Shown: positions 1 to 8,024, counted from the first letter of the stretch. The stretch is DNA of 41,270 nt from JAQUGA01 sp964521105 (GCA_964521105.1 CAZFPO010000016.1:1-41270), one strand, 5' to 3'. The notes: generated by a model from the sequence alone, not told the origin. Numbers and translations are program-made.

Positions 1-39
1 AGGAAGTTTTATGCTTCCTTCTCTTTGATTTTTTTTATC
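1..39 (+). terminator. Possible rho-independent terminator of an upstream gene
   Basis: AGGAAG (1-6) pairs with CTTCCT (14-19) around a 7-base loop, followed by a T-rich tail that reaches about position 39. The left side of the stem may continue beyond the window. It probably ends transcription of a gene lying to the left. The T run is broken by C, G and A, so strength is uncertain. Confidence 0.5.
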
Positions 40-84
40 GGACAACAATGATTTAAAAACTAGTTTACTTATCCTTTATTGCCC

Positions 85-138
85 TTTTAGTGTTGTCACC
101 AAAAGGTGTTTTCTGTTAAAAATAATTCAACACTGAAA
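85..138. other. Nested stem-loop in non-coding leader region
   Basis: Bases 85-95 pair with 128-138 over 11 positions (TTTTAGTGTTG against CAACACTGAAA, one G-T pair). Inside the loop CACC (97-100) and GGTG (105-108) form a second hairpin over AAAA. It lies in a 324-base stretch with no gene that I can see. A further inverted repeat, AAAATTTG (185-192) and CAAATTTT (214-221), lies closer to the first gene. These could belong to a small RNA, a regulatory site or an element end; the sequence alone does not say which. Confidence 0.4.
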
Positions 139-270
139 CATGTAAAACTATAATCAAGCAGGCAGGTATAACACAAACATGGGCAAAATTTGTAATATGG
201 TGTTTTGTATCGGCAAATTTTAAAATAAAAAAACAAATTTCCAATAAGCAAAAAAACGTTTGTTTTTTTT

Positions 271-278
271 TACTTTTG
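271..278 (+). promoter_or_regulatory. -7 box (TAnnTTTG) upstream of the nuclease gene
   Basis: TACTTTTG matches the Bacteroidetes -7 consensus TAnnTTTG and sits 46 bases before the ATG at 325. No TTG-type -33 box is seen at the expected 19-21 base spacing, so this is a partial match only. The rest of 1-324 contains no gene. Confidence 0.45.
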
Positions 279-324
279 TTTAATAAAAATTATGTATTAA
301 TATGAAATTTTAAAAAATAAAAAA

Positions 325-1245
325 ATGGAAAAGATTAATCCCACAAATGCATTATTTATTAAACTTGGAATTAAAGGAGAGTGGGAAAAAAAATGTATTA
401 AAAATGGTGTTTTACAAATTGGATTCAATGAAGTTAATCATAAAGATTTAATGAATGGACGATTTGAAGTTATTAATGATTATTATAAAGACAAGACTTC
501 ACAAAGATGTATTACAATGTATGTAAATCAACTGAAAAATTTCTACAAAACAGATGACAATACACTATGGATTACATTCATAGATCAAAAATTATATTGG
601 TGTTTTGCAGATAATCGCTTTGAAGATGAAGTATCTCTAAACAAAATTAGATATACTAAAAATGGATGGAGTTGCGAAAATATTTATGGTAAAGAGCTTA
701 TTGTTGATAATTTGAGTGGTAATTTATTAAAAACACAAGGATTTCAAAGCACAATTTGCAAAGTAGAAGCATTTGAATATTTAGTAAAGAAAATAAATGG
801 TGATGTCTTGAATGAGGTACTTGAAGTTGATAATAACTTTAAAAGTTTAGTTCAAAGTGTTTCTAAGTTAATAGTCAAACTTACACCTAAGGATTTTGAA
901 ATTTTAACTGATTTAATTTTTAGACAATTAGGATATCAAAGAACTAATGTAATTGGAGGACCTCAGAAAATAAAAGACATTGAACTTATTTCTCCAGCAT
1001 CAAAAGAAAGGATTTTAGTACAGGTAAAATGCAATTCAAACTTTAAATTATATTCCGAATATGAATGTTATTTTAATAAACTGGAAGGATATGATCGTTT
1101 TTACTATGTTGTTCATACTTCCGATGCAAAATTAAACAACTATACTCCTCTAAATAATAAAATTTTCATTTGGAGACTAAATGAAATTTCAGAATTTATA
1201 ATTAACACAGGTTTACTTAATTGGGTTAGAGAAAAAGTTAACTAA
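325..1245 (+). CDS. Mrr-like restriction endonuclease with separate N-terminal domain
   Basis: 306 residues, likely a cytoplasmic DNA-cutting enzyme. The C-terminal half (about 185-275) resembles the Mrr_cat/PD-(D/E)XK fold: a helix starting LTPKDFE (E192), a GG-rich turn (211-212), D218, then a strand with Q233-V-K235, i.e. D-x14-QxK. The Q in place of the usual E occurs in Mrr-type enzymes. Residues about 8-110 form another domain with a pattern (FIKLG, W20, C24, G28, IGF) recalling the PUA/EVE-like readers of modified bases fused to other Mrr enzymes; that resemblance is from memory and needs a profile search. The ATG is preceded by an A-rich stretch, usual in this phylum. Only 5 bases separate it from the next gene, so the two are probably co-transcribed. 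Base composition is even more AT-rich than the neighbours, suggesting transfer. A type IV-like, modification-dependent nuclease is the best guess; the target is unknown. Confidence 0.7.
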   Translation: MEKINPTNALFIKLGIKGEWEKKCIKNGVLQIGFNEVNHKDLMNGRFEVINDYYKDKTSQRCITMYVNQLKNFYKTDDNTLWITFIDQKLYWCFADNRFEDEVSLNKIRYTKNGWSCENIYGKELIVDNLSGNLLKTQGFQSTICKVEAFEYLVKKINGDVLNEVLEVDNNFKSLVQSVSKLIVKLTPKDFEILTDLIFRQLGYQRTNVIGGPQKIKDIELISPASKERILVQVKCNSNFKLYSEYECYFNKLEGYDRFYYVVHTSDAKLNNYTPLNNKIFIWRLNEISEFIINTGLLNWVREKVN

Positions 1246-1250
1246 ATAAA

Positions 1251-1781
1251 ATGGAAGTCAACGAGCAAATAATCGAGCAATATCTTAAATTAATAAAAAA
1301 CTGGTTTTATATTACTGATATTTCATTTAAAGTTCCTCATAATTATAGCAATATTGATTTACTAGCCTATAATCCAAAAGAGGATAAATATTATGATTTT
1401 GAAGTTAAATTCCGTTCAGCCTATACAGTCTCATTAAAAAATTTAGAAATTGACATCGATTTCAACAATTATATTAATCAAATTACAAAAAACGAAAGAC
1501 ATTTCAAAATAAAATCCATAATCGGTGAAAAGGAAATAATTAAAATATTTGTAACTACTCAGAAGCTATTTGGAAAATCAACTCTAAAAAGAAATCAAGT
1601 TGAACAATTATTTAAAAAAAGAATAAATGAATTGGGATTTGAATGTGAAGTATGGTATTTTGAAAATATCATACTTGAACTTTATAATCATACTGAAAAA
1701 AATGGTAGATATAACACAGAATTAATGCAAACAATAAGACTAATAAAAACATACTTACATCCAAATGACTCATGTATTTGA
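1251..1781 (+). CDS. Small PD-(D/E)XK-like protein of unknown function
   Basis: 176 residues with no signal peptide or membrane segment. I do not recognise the family. Near the N-terminus are I35-D36, a 14-residue gap, then E51-V-K53 flanked by hydrophobic strands (NIDLLAY and YYDFEVKF), the core arrangement of PD-(D/E)XK nucleases. The remainder (about 60-176) is Lys/Glu-rich with strand-helix alternation (KIFVTTQKLF at about 98-107). It starts 5 bases after the Mrr-like gene, has a similar AT-rich composition, and is presumably translated with it. It could be a second nuclease subunit, a stand-alone nuclease, or a non-catalytic partner. Calling it a nuclease is inference from the short motif. 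Confidence 0.6.
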   Translation: MEVNEQIIEQYLKLIKNWFYITDISFKVPHNYSNIDLLAYNPKEDKYYDFEVKFRSAYTVSLKNLEIDIDFNNYINQITKNERHFKIKSIIGEKEIIKIFVTTQKLFGKSTLKRNQVEQLFKKRINELGFECEVWYFENIILELYNHTEKNGRYNTELMQTIRLIKTYLHPNDSCI

Positions 1782-1814
1782 GCTAATAATATTCAAAATT
1801 AAACATCATTAAAT

Positions 1815-2555
1815 ATGAAAAAAATCATTTTCTTAACCTTATTAACTAATTTCAGTTTAGTTTTTTACACTTCGGGACAACAAACCATTACTGATCTAAT
1901 TTCTAATTCGGTCGAAGCATCGGAAGAAATAGAATTTATTTATGATTTAGACGTTTTTCAGTATTTTAAATTGACGGAATATGATACAGAGCTTAAAAAA
2001 TCAATTTATAAAAAAACAAATGAATATCAGACAAAATTAACTGAATTAAAAAACCTTAAAACAAAAATGCTCAATACAACATATTATACAACTCTCTTTT
2101 ATAAATTTTCTTCAAGTAACAACTACGATGTCAAAAGAAAAGGATTTGAAATCGAACTAGGCTCTAACATGGGTATAGGGACAATTGGAGCAAGAACTCC
2201 AAAAACAATAAATAATTTTCTTTTCAAATCACTTCCTACTAAAGAAGTCAGCAATCCCCTTTTTCCTTTAAATGTTAAATTTGAATATTTATTTATCCAA
2301 ATTGATGAATTATCAGGGCTTGAAATTGAAAACGATCGAGATAAAATTGTAATTTATTTTTTCTTCATACCAAATGGAAAAGAAAAGACAACATATAAAT
2401 ATTTCAATTCTACTCAAAATGCTTATTCAGGTTGGTGTAATATTACTGAGACAAACATTAAATCTGAAAAAGTAAGAGTTGTAGTAGCAAACATGAAAAA
2501 TGGAAAAATCTACTATGACAAGAATTATTCAACTCCAAACTCATTAAAAAAATAG
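1815..2555 (+). CDS. Secreted protein of unknown function
   Basis: 246 residues beginning with a signal peptide (MKK, a hydrophobic stretch, then YTSGQQ; likely cleaved near residue 22). There is no lipobox cysteine and no T9SS C-terminal domain, so a periplasmic or soluble secreted location is likely. The mature part has a Lys-rich helical stretch (about 55-80) and then a mainly strand-forming region. I do not recognise the family. It follows the two nuclease-like genes by 33 bases and shares their very AT-rich composition, so it may belong to the same acquired block, though an exported protein is an unlikely partner for a cytoplasmic nuclease. Confidence 0.65.
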   Translation: MKKIIFLTLLTNFSLVFYTSGQQTITDLISNSVEASEEIEFIYDLDVFQYFKLTEYDTELKKSIYKKTNEYQTKLTELKNLKTKMLNTTYYTTLFYKFSSSNNYDVKRKGFEIELGSNMGIGTIGARTPKTINNFLFKSLPTKEVSNPLFPLNVKFEYLFIQIDELSGLEIENDRDKIVIYFFFIPNGKEKTTYKYFNSTQNAYSGWCNITETNIKSEKVRVVVANMKNGKIYYDKNYSTPNSLKK

Positions 2556-2622
2556 TTTAATATCAAAAATCTAAGTATTACATAAATATACTCATTGAAA
2601 ACCACTTCTGACATAATTTTTC

Positions 2623-2630
2623 TACATTTG
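2623..2630 (+). promoter_or_regulatory. -7 box upstream of the amgK-like operon
   Basis: TACATTTG matches TAnnTTTG and lies 19 bases before the ATG at 2650, giving a short leader. A TTG at 2595-2597 is 25 bases upstream, somewhat far for a -33 box. It would drive the kinase-RapZ, miniprotein and nucleotidyltransferase genes. Confidence 0.5.
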
Positions 2631-2649
2631 TATATCAAAAAGAAAAATC

Positions 2650-4086
2650 ATGACAGAAGAGGATATTCTAAATAAATTATTTCAAAATTGGAGTGGCTAT
2701 AAAGCGGATTCTATTCAAAAATTACCACTATCTGGCTCGAACAGAGCATATTATCGAATAAAACATGAAGACAAAACGTCCATTGGCGTGATTAATCAAG
2801 ACAAAAAAGAGAACATTGCTTTTTTACAGTTTACGAATCATTTTCGGAATAAAAATCTTCAAGTTCCAGAAATTTATGCCGAAGATCTTGAGAACAACTG
2901 TTACCTTCAACAAGATTTAGGCGATGAAACACTTTTTAGTTTGTTGAGCAAAAACCGTAATGGGAGCGAAATTAATACTGAAACGCTTAACTATTACAAA
3001 AAAGTCGTGAAGGAATTAGCTCGTTTTCAAGTAATTGGACATCAAAACTTCGATTATAATTATTGTTATCCCCGCTCAGTTTTCGACAAACAATCGATGG
3101 TTTGGGATTTGAATTATTTTAAGTACTATTTTTTAAAATTAGCTCAAATTCCTTACGATGAACAAAGTTTGGAAGACGATTTTAATACATTTTCAGAATA
3201 TTTGAGTAATGTAGAAAACAATTTTTTCATGTATCGCGATTTTCAATCTCGAAACATAATGATTCAGAATGGAAAAGTGTGGTTTATCGACTATCAAGGT
3301 GGAAGAAAAGGAGCATTACAATACGATTTAGCTTCACTCCTATTTGATGCAAAAGCCGACTTATCAAATTCAATCCGTGAACTTTTACTCGAACATTACC
3401 TCGATGCATTGGAACCACTTTATAAAGTTGACCGACAAAAATTCCGTCAACATTATTATGCTTTTGTGTTAATACGCATTTTGCAAGCAATGGGAGCTTA
3501 TGGCTTCCGTGGATTTTATGAAAAGAAAACCCATTTTTTGCAATCCATTCCTTACGCTCTTCAAAATTTAAAATGGATTTTAGAACATGCTAAATGGGAA
3601 ATTTCGATGCCAACATTAACCGATTTGTTACACAAACTTACAGTTTCGGAAAAGCTTTTGAACATTGGAAGTTCTCCGAAAAAACTCACCGTTTATGTGA
3701 ACAGTTTTTCGTATAAAAAAGGATTACCTATCGACGAAAGTGGAAACGGCGGTGGGTTTATTTTCGACTGCCGAGCATTACCAAACCCTGGCAGAATGGA
3801 AGCGTATCATGACAAAACCGGAAAAGACATTGAAGTTTCATCATATCTCGAAAAATTTAATGAGGTTTCGGAATTTAAAAAACATGTTTTTGCCATCGCT
3901 GATATGAGCGTTGACAACTATTTAGAAAGAGGTTTTACTAATTTACAAATCAATTTTGGATGTACTGGTGGTCAGCATCGTTCGGTTTATTTTGCCGAAG
4001 AACTTGCAAAACATTTACAATCGAAATATTCGGTAAGCATTATCCTTTTTCACCGCGAGCAACAACTTAAAATGGCAACAATATGA
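2650..4086 (+). CDS. AmgK-like sugar kinase fused to RapZ C-terminal domain
   Basis: 478 residues, two domains. Residues about 1-315 are an aminoglycoside-phosphotransferase-fold kinase: YRDFQSRN gives catalytic D197 and N202, and IDYQ gives metal-binding D214. With a MurU-like gene in the same operon, the best match is AmgK, the anomeric kinase acting on N-acetylmuramate and N-acetylglucosamine released in peptidoglycan recycling. Residues about 344-472 match the C-terminal domain of RapZ, with DCRALPNPGR (373-382) and GCTGGQHRSV (437-446). In E. coli this domain binds glucosamine-6-phosphate and small RNAs; the P-loop N-terminal domain of RapZ is absent. The fusion may let the kinase sense an amino-sugar phosphate; that is inference. 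Its stop overlaps the next start (ATGA). I know this architecture from other Bacteroidetes, but its substrate has not been tested as far as I know. Confidence 0.82.
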   Translation: MTEEDILNKLFQNWSGYKADSIQKLPLSGSNRAYYRIKHEDKTSIGVINQDKKENIAFLQFTNHFRNKNLQVPEIYAEDLENNCYLQQDLGDETLFSLLSKNRNGSEINTETLNYYKKVVKELARFQVIGHQNFDYNYCYPRSVFDKQSMVWDLNYFKYYFLKLAQIPYDEQSLEDDFNTFSEYLSNVENNFFMYRDFQSRNIMIQNGKVWFIDYQGGRKGALQYDLASLLFDAKADLSNSIRELLLEHYLDALEPLYKVDRQKFRQHYYAFVLIRILQAMGAYGFRGFYEKKTHFLQSIPYALQNLKWILEHAKWEISMPTLTDLLHKLTVSEKLLNIGSSPKKLTVYVNSFSYKKGLPIDESGNGGGFIFDCRALPNPGRMEAYHDKTGKDIEVSSYLEKFNEVSEFKKHVFAIADMSVDNYLERGFTNLQINFGCTGGQHRSVYFAEELAKHLQSKYSVSIILFHREQQLKMATI

Positions 4087-4211
4087 GCAAAAAAGCATGC
4101 AGTAACGAAGATAAAATTGCTACAAAAGAAGAAGCTAATTTTAAATGCAAAAAATGTGGTGCAAAAGCTTCAAAAGAGAAACATTTATGCAAACCTAAAC
4201 CCATTAAATAA
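4083..4211 (+). CDS. 42-residue Cys-rich miniprotein (possible zinc ribbon)
   Basis: The ATG overlaps the stop of the kinase-RapZ gene (ATGA at 4083-4086) and the stop lies 5 bases before the next ATG, so it sits exactly in the operon with no spare space. The product is Lys-rich and has C23-x2-C26, H34 and C36, with another cysteine at position 6; CxxC...HxC could bind one zinc. Translational coupling and the fit between two genes argue that it is real. No function is known to me; a nucleic-acid or partner-binding role beside the RapZ domain is possible. Confidence 0.6.
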   Translation: MSKKACSNEDKIATKEEANFKCKKCGAKASKEKHLCKPKPIK

Positions 4212-4216
4212 GTCGT

Positions 4217-4945
4217 ATGAAAGCTATGATTTTTGCTGCCGGACTTGGCACCCGCTTAGGTGAACTGACTCAAAACAAACCAAAAGCCTTAGTCGAAATA
4301 AATGGAATTCCTTTACTCGAAATTGCAATTCGTCGTTTGGTTTTTTATGGCTTTACAGACATCATAATAAATGTTCATCACTTTGCTGACCAAATTTATG
4401 AGTTTGTTTTAAAATATCAGGGACCAGCCCGTTTGTCGATTGCAGACGAACGAAAACAGCTACTGGATACTGGTGGTGGTTTATTTAACGCTTCATGGTT
4501 TTTTAATTCTGATGAAGATTTTTTAGTTTACAATACCGATATTTTGAGTGATTTAAATCTTTTGACTCTATATGGAAATCACTTAAAGAATAAACCACTG
4601 GCAACACTTGCGGTTCGTAATCGCCCAACTTCTCGTTATCTTTTATTTGACAAAAACGATTTGCTTTGTGGATGGAAAAACACAAAAACCAATGAAAAAA
4701 TTCAAACACGTAAAACATCCGTCCAACATCCGTTCGCGTTTAGTGGAATTCAAGTGATTAGTCCAAAAATATTTAAAGTTTTCAATCCCAACAAACCTGT
4801 TTTTTCAATCACAAATATGTATCTTGAATTATCAAAAAAAGAAAACATCAGAGCTTTTATTGATACTTCAAATTATTGGTCGGACGTTGGAAAACCCGAA
4901 GAACTTCAAGAAGCGGCAAAACATTTAGAATCATTTTTAATTTAG
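4217..4945 (+). CDS. murU: MurU-like sugar-1-phosphate nucleotidyltransferase
   Basis: 242 residues of the nucleotidyltransferase fold. The N-terminal signature runs from AAGLGTRL to KPKAL (G9, G11, R13, K23), with a metal-binding aspartate in NTDIL (D108) and a second candidate in YWSDVGKP near residue 227. No left-handed beta-helix acyltransferase domain follows, so it is a single-domain enzyme of the MurU type rather than GlmU. Together with the kinase gene 130 bases upstream it could make UDP-MurNAc from MurNAc-1-phosphate, the route that bypasses MurA in Pseudomonas and is linked to fosfomycin tolerance. A GDP- or ADP-sugar product cannot be excluded from sequence alone. Confidence 0.75.
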   Translation: MKAMIFAAGLGTRLGELTQNKPKALVEINGIPLLEIAIRRLVFYGFTDIIINVHHFADQIYEFVLKYQGPARLSIADERKQLLDTGGGLFNASWFFNSDEDFLVYNTDILSDLNLLTLYGNHLKNKPLATLAVRNRPTSRYLLFDKNDLLCGWKNTKTNEKIQTRKTSVQHPFAFSGIQVISPKIFKVFNPNKPVFSITNMYLELSKKENIRAFIDTSNYWSDVGKPEELQEAAKHLESFLI

Positions 4946-4951
4946 GTGATG

Positions 4952-5052
4952 GAGTTGGAAAGTTAAAAGTTGAAAGTTAGAAAGTTGAAAGTTGGAAAGT
5001 TGAAAGTTGAAAGTTAAGATTTGAAAGTTAAAAGTTGGAAAGTTGAAAGGTT
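4952..5052. repeat. Imperfect GAAAGTT heptamer tandem repeat
   Basis: About a dozen copies of GAAAGTT, some separated by one base or by AAAAGTTG variants, fill the gap after the nucleotidyltransferase gene. The array is one-strand biased and not in a reading frame of either neighbour. Similar purine-rich heptamer arrays occur between genes in Bacteroidetes genomes. It may be a slippage product and copy number may vary. Confidence 0.8.
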
Positions 5053-5060
5053 AAAAAAAC

Positions 5061-5101
5061 GGAGGTTGAGCCCGCCACGGCGGATAAACCACTCGAAACC
5101 G
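5061..5101. repeat. GC-rich nested palindrome (REP-like)
   Basis: CCGCC (5072-5076) and GGCGG (5079-5083) form an inner stem. GGTTGAG (5064-5070) and the interrupted CTCGAAACC (5092-5100) form an outer one. About 40 bases of high GC content stand out in a very AT-rich region directly after the heptamer array. It could be a REP-like or mobile palindromic unit, or part of a transcription stop without a T tract. Confidence 0.45.
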
Positions 5102-5162
5102 AAGTTAAGAGTTTGGAGTTTATAAAATTTAGTAATTATACATTCAATTTTAAAATAAATAA

Positions 5163-8024
5163 ATGATACCTTTTTTAAAGCAGTTTGCTATTGAAATTTA
5201 CGAAAAATACGAAGATAATTTTTCTGATATATGTATAGTTATGCCGGCTCGGAGAGCTCAAAAATACTTTATCAACTATTTAAGTGAACACACTAAAAAA
5301 ACCATTTTACTGCCCGAAATATTTACAATTGACGAATTTGTATGCCACTTAACATCGTTTAAAACAGTAGATAAAACAGAAATATTATTACTTTTATATA
5401 ATCATCATTTAAAAAACAATCATGATTTAAGTAACGATTTTAAACACTTTATCGGATGGGCAAATCTATTTTTGAGCGATATTAACGAAATGGACATGCA
5501 ACTTGCCGACTCAAAAAGCATTTACACTTCATTAACTGAAATAAAAGAATTAAGCTACTATGATATCCCCGAAAGTGAAAGAACCCCAATGCAAAATAGA
5601 TATTTAAAGTTTTTTGAACAGCTTTACAATTATTATCTTTTTTTAAATGAAGAGTTGAGCAAAAAATCAATGGGATATCAAGGATTAATATACAAAAAAG
5701 CGGCTAATGAAATTAGCTTTCTAATTCAAAAATTCAAATGGAAAAAAATAATCTTTTGTGGATTTAATGCATTAACAAAAAGTGAAACTACAATCATTCA
5801 AAAATTAAAAAATGAAAATATTGTTGAAACATATTGGGACGCAGATATGTTGTATTACAATGATGAAATTAGAGATACTGGATATTTTTTAAGGAAAAAT
5901 AAAGTTGACTTTAAACTCGACAACAATTTCCCATACCTGTCAAATTATTTTGAACAATTTCCAAAAAACATTCAAATAATTGGAGCTCCAAATGCAATTT
6001 CTCAAGTAAAGTTAGTTGGTGAGTTAATTGATGAAATAAAATCCAAACAAATTAATTGTAATGAAAGCATTGTAATTGTTCCAGCCGATGAATCCTTGTT
6101 GCCAGCAATCATAAACACGGTAAACCCAAACGAAATTAATATTACCATGGGGATGCCATTAAATTTAAGTGTAATTTATAAACTATATTCGTTAATTTTC
6201 AGAATGCATATTAATATTGAACGTTCTGTAAATCAACATAATAAACAAAATAGACACCTTTACTATAAAGATGTAATTGCTATTTTTTCGCACCCTATGT
6301 TTAATAAATTATCAAATAGTTATGACTCCGATTTAAAAAAAGCAATTAAAAATTTAACCGTCCAAAACATTGTTTATTGTAATGTTACAAACATTGGAAA
6401 ATTAGACGGAATTACTTCTGAATTTTTAGAATCTGTTAAAATTATTTTTGAAAAGAATGATGACCAATTAATATTATTGGCTGGTTTAAAAAAATTAAAT
6501 CAATTACTAAAACAAAATACATCAACTGAATATAAGTTGTTTAACGATGTTAGTAACCTAACTGCATTAAATCATTTTGACGAAATTTTTGAATTTATAG
6601 AAAAACTATTTTTAAACTATCCAATATGCAATAGTGCTGAATTTTTATTTGATTTATTTAATTCAAAAGTTAGTGAATACTCTATTTCATTTATTGGCGA
6701 TGCCATTAATGGAATACAAATAATGGGTTTATTAGAAACTCGACTTCTCGATTTTGACAACGTAATATTAATCTCTGTAAATGAAGATACATTACCCGCA
6801 GGGAAAAGCACTAATTCGCTATTGCCATTCGATTTAAGAAGATATTTTAATTTAAATTCACACATACAAAAAGACGCCGTTTATTCGTATCATTTTTTCA
6901 GGCTTTTGCAAAGAGCAAAAAATGCTACAATAATTTATAATTCCGATTTAAAAGATGGCAAATCAGAAAGAAGTCGATTTATAAATCAATTAATTTTCGA
7001 TATTGCTCCTAAATGTAATTCAATAACAATTAGTGAAAAGATATTAAACATTTCTCCAAATCTCACCTCTTCAAAAGAAATAATTATTTTAAAAGATGCT
7101 AAAGTAATGGAAAAAATGTCGCAAATAAACTACTTATCACCAAGTGCTATTAGCAATTACATTCAATGTCCGTTGAAGTTTTATTTCTCAAAAGTTGAAA
7201 ACATTAAAGAAGTTGAAGAAATTACTGAATCAACCGATGATAAAATGTTGGGTAATATTATTCATGGAGTTTTAGAAAAAATTTACGAGCAGTTTCCCAA
7301 AAACAGAAATATTGTTGAACAAGATTTTGAAATGTTTGACGAAAAATTTATTATTGAAAAAATTGAAAATGAATACGAAAATTTAAGAGATAACAAAATT
7401 CCGTCAGAAGATTTAAAATTTGGAAAAAATAGGTTAGCATTTGAGGTTATTAAAAAACAGATAGAACAATTTATTAAAAGTGAAATAAATGAAGTAAAAA
7501 CAAATGAAATAATTCCCATCGATTTTGAGCAAAAAATTGAAATTGAAGTTCCAGTTTCATCAACCATTATTGATAAAATAAAATTTAAAGGAATAATTGA
7601 TCGCATCGACTTATTTAATGGAACTTTAAGAATTATTGATTACAAAACTGGTAAGGTTGAGCCTAAAAACTTAAAATTCACATTAATACCCGAACTATTC
7701 CAAAAACCGGATTTAGCAAAATCCCTTCAACTCATGTGTTATTCGTTGCTTTACACAAAAAAAACACAAATTTCAGAAGACACCTTTATTAATCCGTTGA
7801 TTATTTCATTTAAAAATAAAGAAAAATACTCCGAGATTAGTTTTTATAAAAGAAATATGATACAACTTAAAGATATAATAGATTTTGAACAACACTTAAT
7901 TAAGTTGGTTTCCCAAATTTTTGACCCTTCGTTGCCATTTACCCAAACACCCGAATTAAAACAATGCACATTGTGTCCGTTTAATATTATTTGTAATAAG
8001 TACTCGAGCAATTCCAACGAATAA
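5163..8024 (+). CDS. addB: AddB-like subunit, PD-(D/E)XK nuclease with iron-sulfur cysteines
   Basis: 953 residues. The C-terminal 300 residues form a RecB-family nuclease: H701 in GNIIHGVLE, D813 in GIIDRID, D826 and K828 in IIDYKTG, and a QLMCYSLLY helix. Four cysteines, C669 (YIQCPLKF) and C935-x2-C938-x5-C944, match the 4Fe-4S cluster that staples the nuclease domain in AddB. The first 650 residues resemble the degenerate helicase part of AddB, without an intact Walker A motif. AddAB-type enzymes process double-strand breaks for RecA and degrade foreign linear DNA. In many Bacteroidetes addA lies beside addB, but the next gene here is a secreted protease, so the partner must be elsewhere. 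The gene stands alone, 217 bases after the nucleotidyltransferase gene. Confidence 0.85.
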   Translation: MIPFLKQFAIEIYEKYEDNFSDICIVMPARRAQKYFINYLSEHTKKTILLPEIFTIDEFVCHLTSFKTVDKTEILLLLYNHHLKNNHDLSNDFKHFIGWANLFLSDINEMDMQLADSKSIYTSLTEIKELSYYDIPESERTPMQNRYLKFFEQLYNYYLFLNEELSKKSMGYQGLIYKKAANEISFLIQKFKWKKIIFCGFNALTKSETTIIQKLKNENIVETYWDADMLYYNDEIRDTGYFLRKNKVDFKLDNNFPYLSNYFEQFPKNIQIIGAPNAISQVKLVGELIDEIKSKQINCNESIVIVPADESLLPAIINTVNPNEINITMGMPLNLSVIYKLYSLIFRMHINIERSVNQHNKQNRHLYYKDVIAIFSHPMFNKLSNSYDSDLKKAIKNLTVQNIVYCNVTNIGKLDGITSEFLESVKIIFEKNDDQLILLAGLKKLNQLLKQNTSTEYKLFNDVSNLTALNHFDEIFEFIEKLFLNYPICNSAEFLFDLFNSKVSEYSISFIGDAINGIQIMGLLETRLLDFDNVILISVNEDTLPAGKSTNSLLPFDLRRYFNLNSHIQKDAVYSYHFFRLLQRAKNATIIYNSDLKDGKSERSRFINQLIFDIAPKCNSITISEKILNISPNLTSSKEIIILKDAKVMEKMSQINYLSPSAISNYIQCPLKFYFSKVENIKEVEEITESTDDKMLGNIIHGVLEKIYEQFPKNRNIVEQDFEMFDEKFIIEKIENEYENLRDNKIPSEDLKFGKNRLAFEVIKKQIEQFIKSEINEVKTNEIIPIDFEQKIEIEVPVSSTIIDKIKFKGIIDRIDLFNGTLRIIDYKTGKVEPKNLKFTLIPELFQKPDLAKSLQLMCYSLLYTKKTQISEDTFINPLIISFKNKEKYSEISFYKRNMIQLKDIIDFEQHLIKLVSQIFDPSLPFTQTPELKQCTLCPFNIICNKYSSNSNE

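Noticed and set aside
4952..5052. CRISPR array
   Set aside because: The repeat unit is seven bases with no regular unique spacers, and no cas gene is nearby.
7283..7606. 107-codon minus-strand open frame inside the AddB-like gene
   Set aside because: It is Ile/Ser/Phe-rich, as expected from the complement of an AT-rich gene, and overlaps the nuclease domain entirely.
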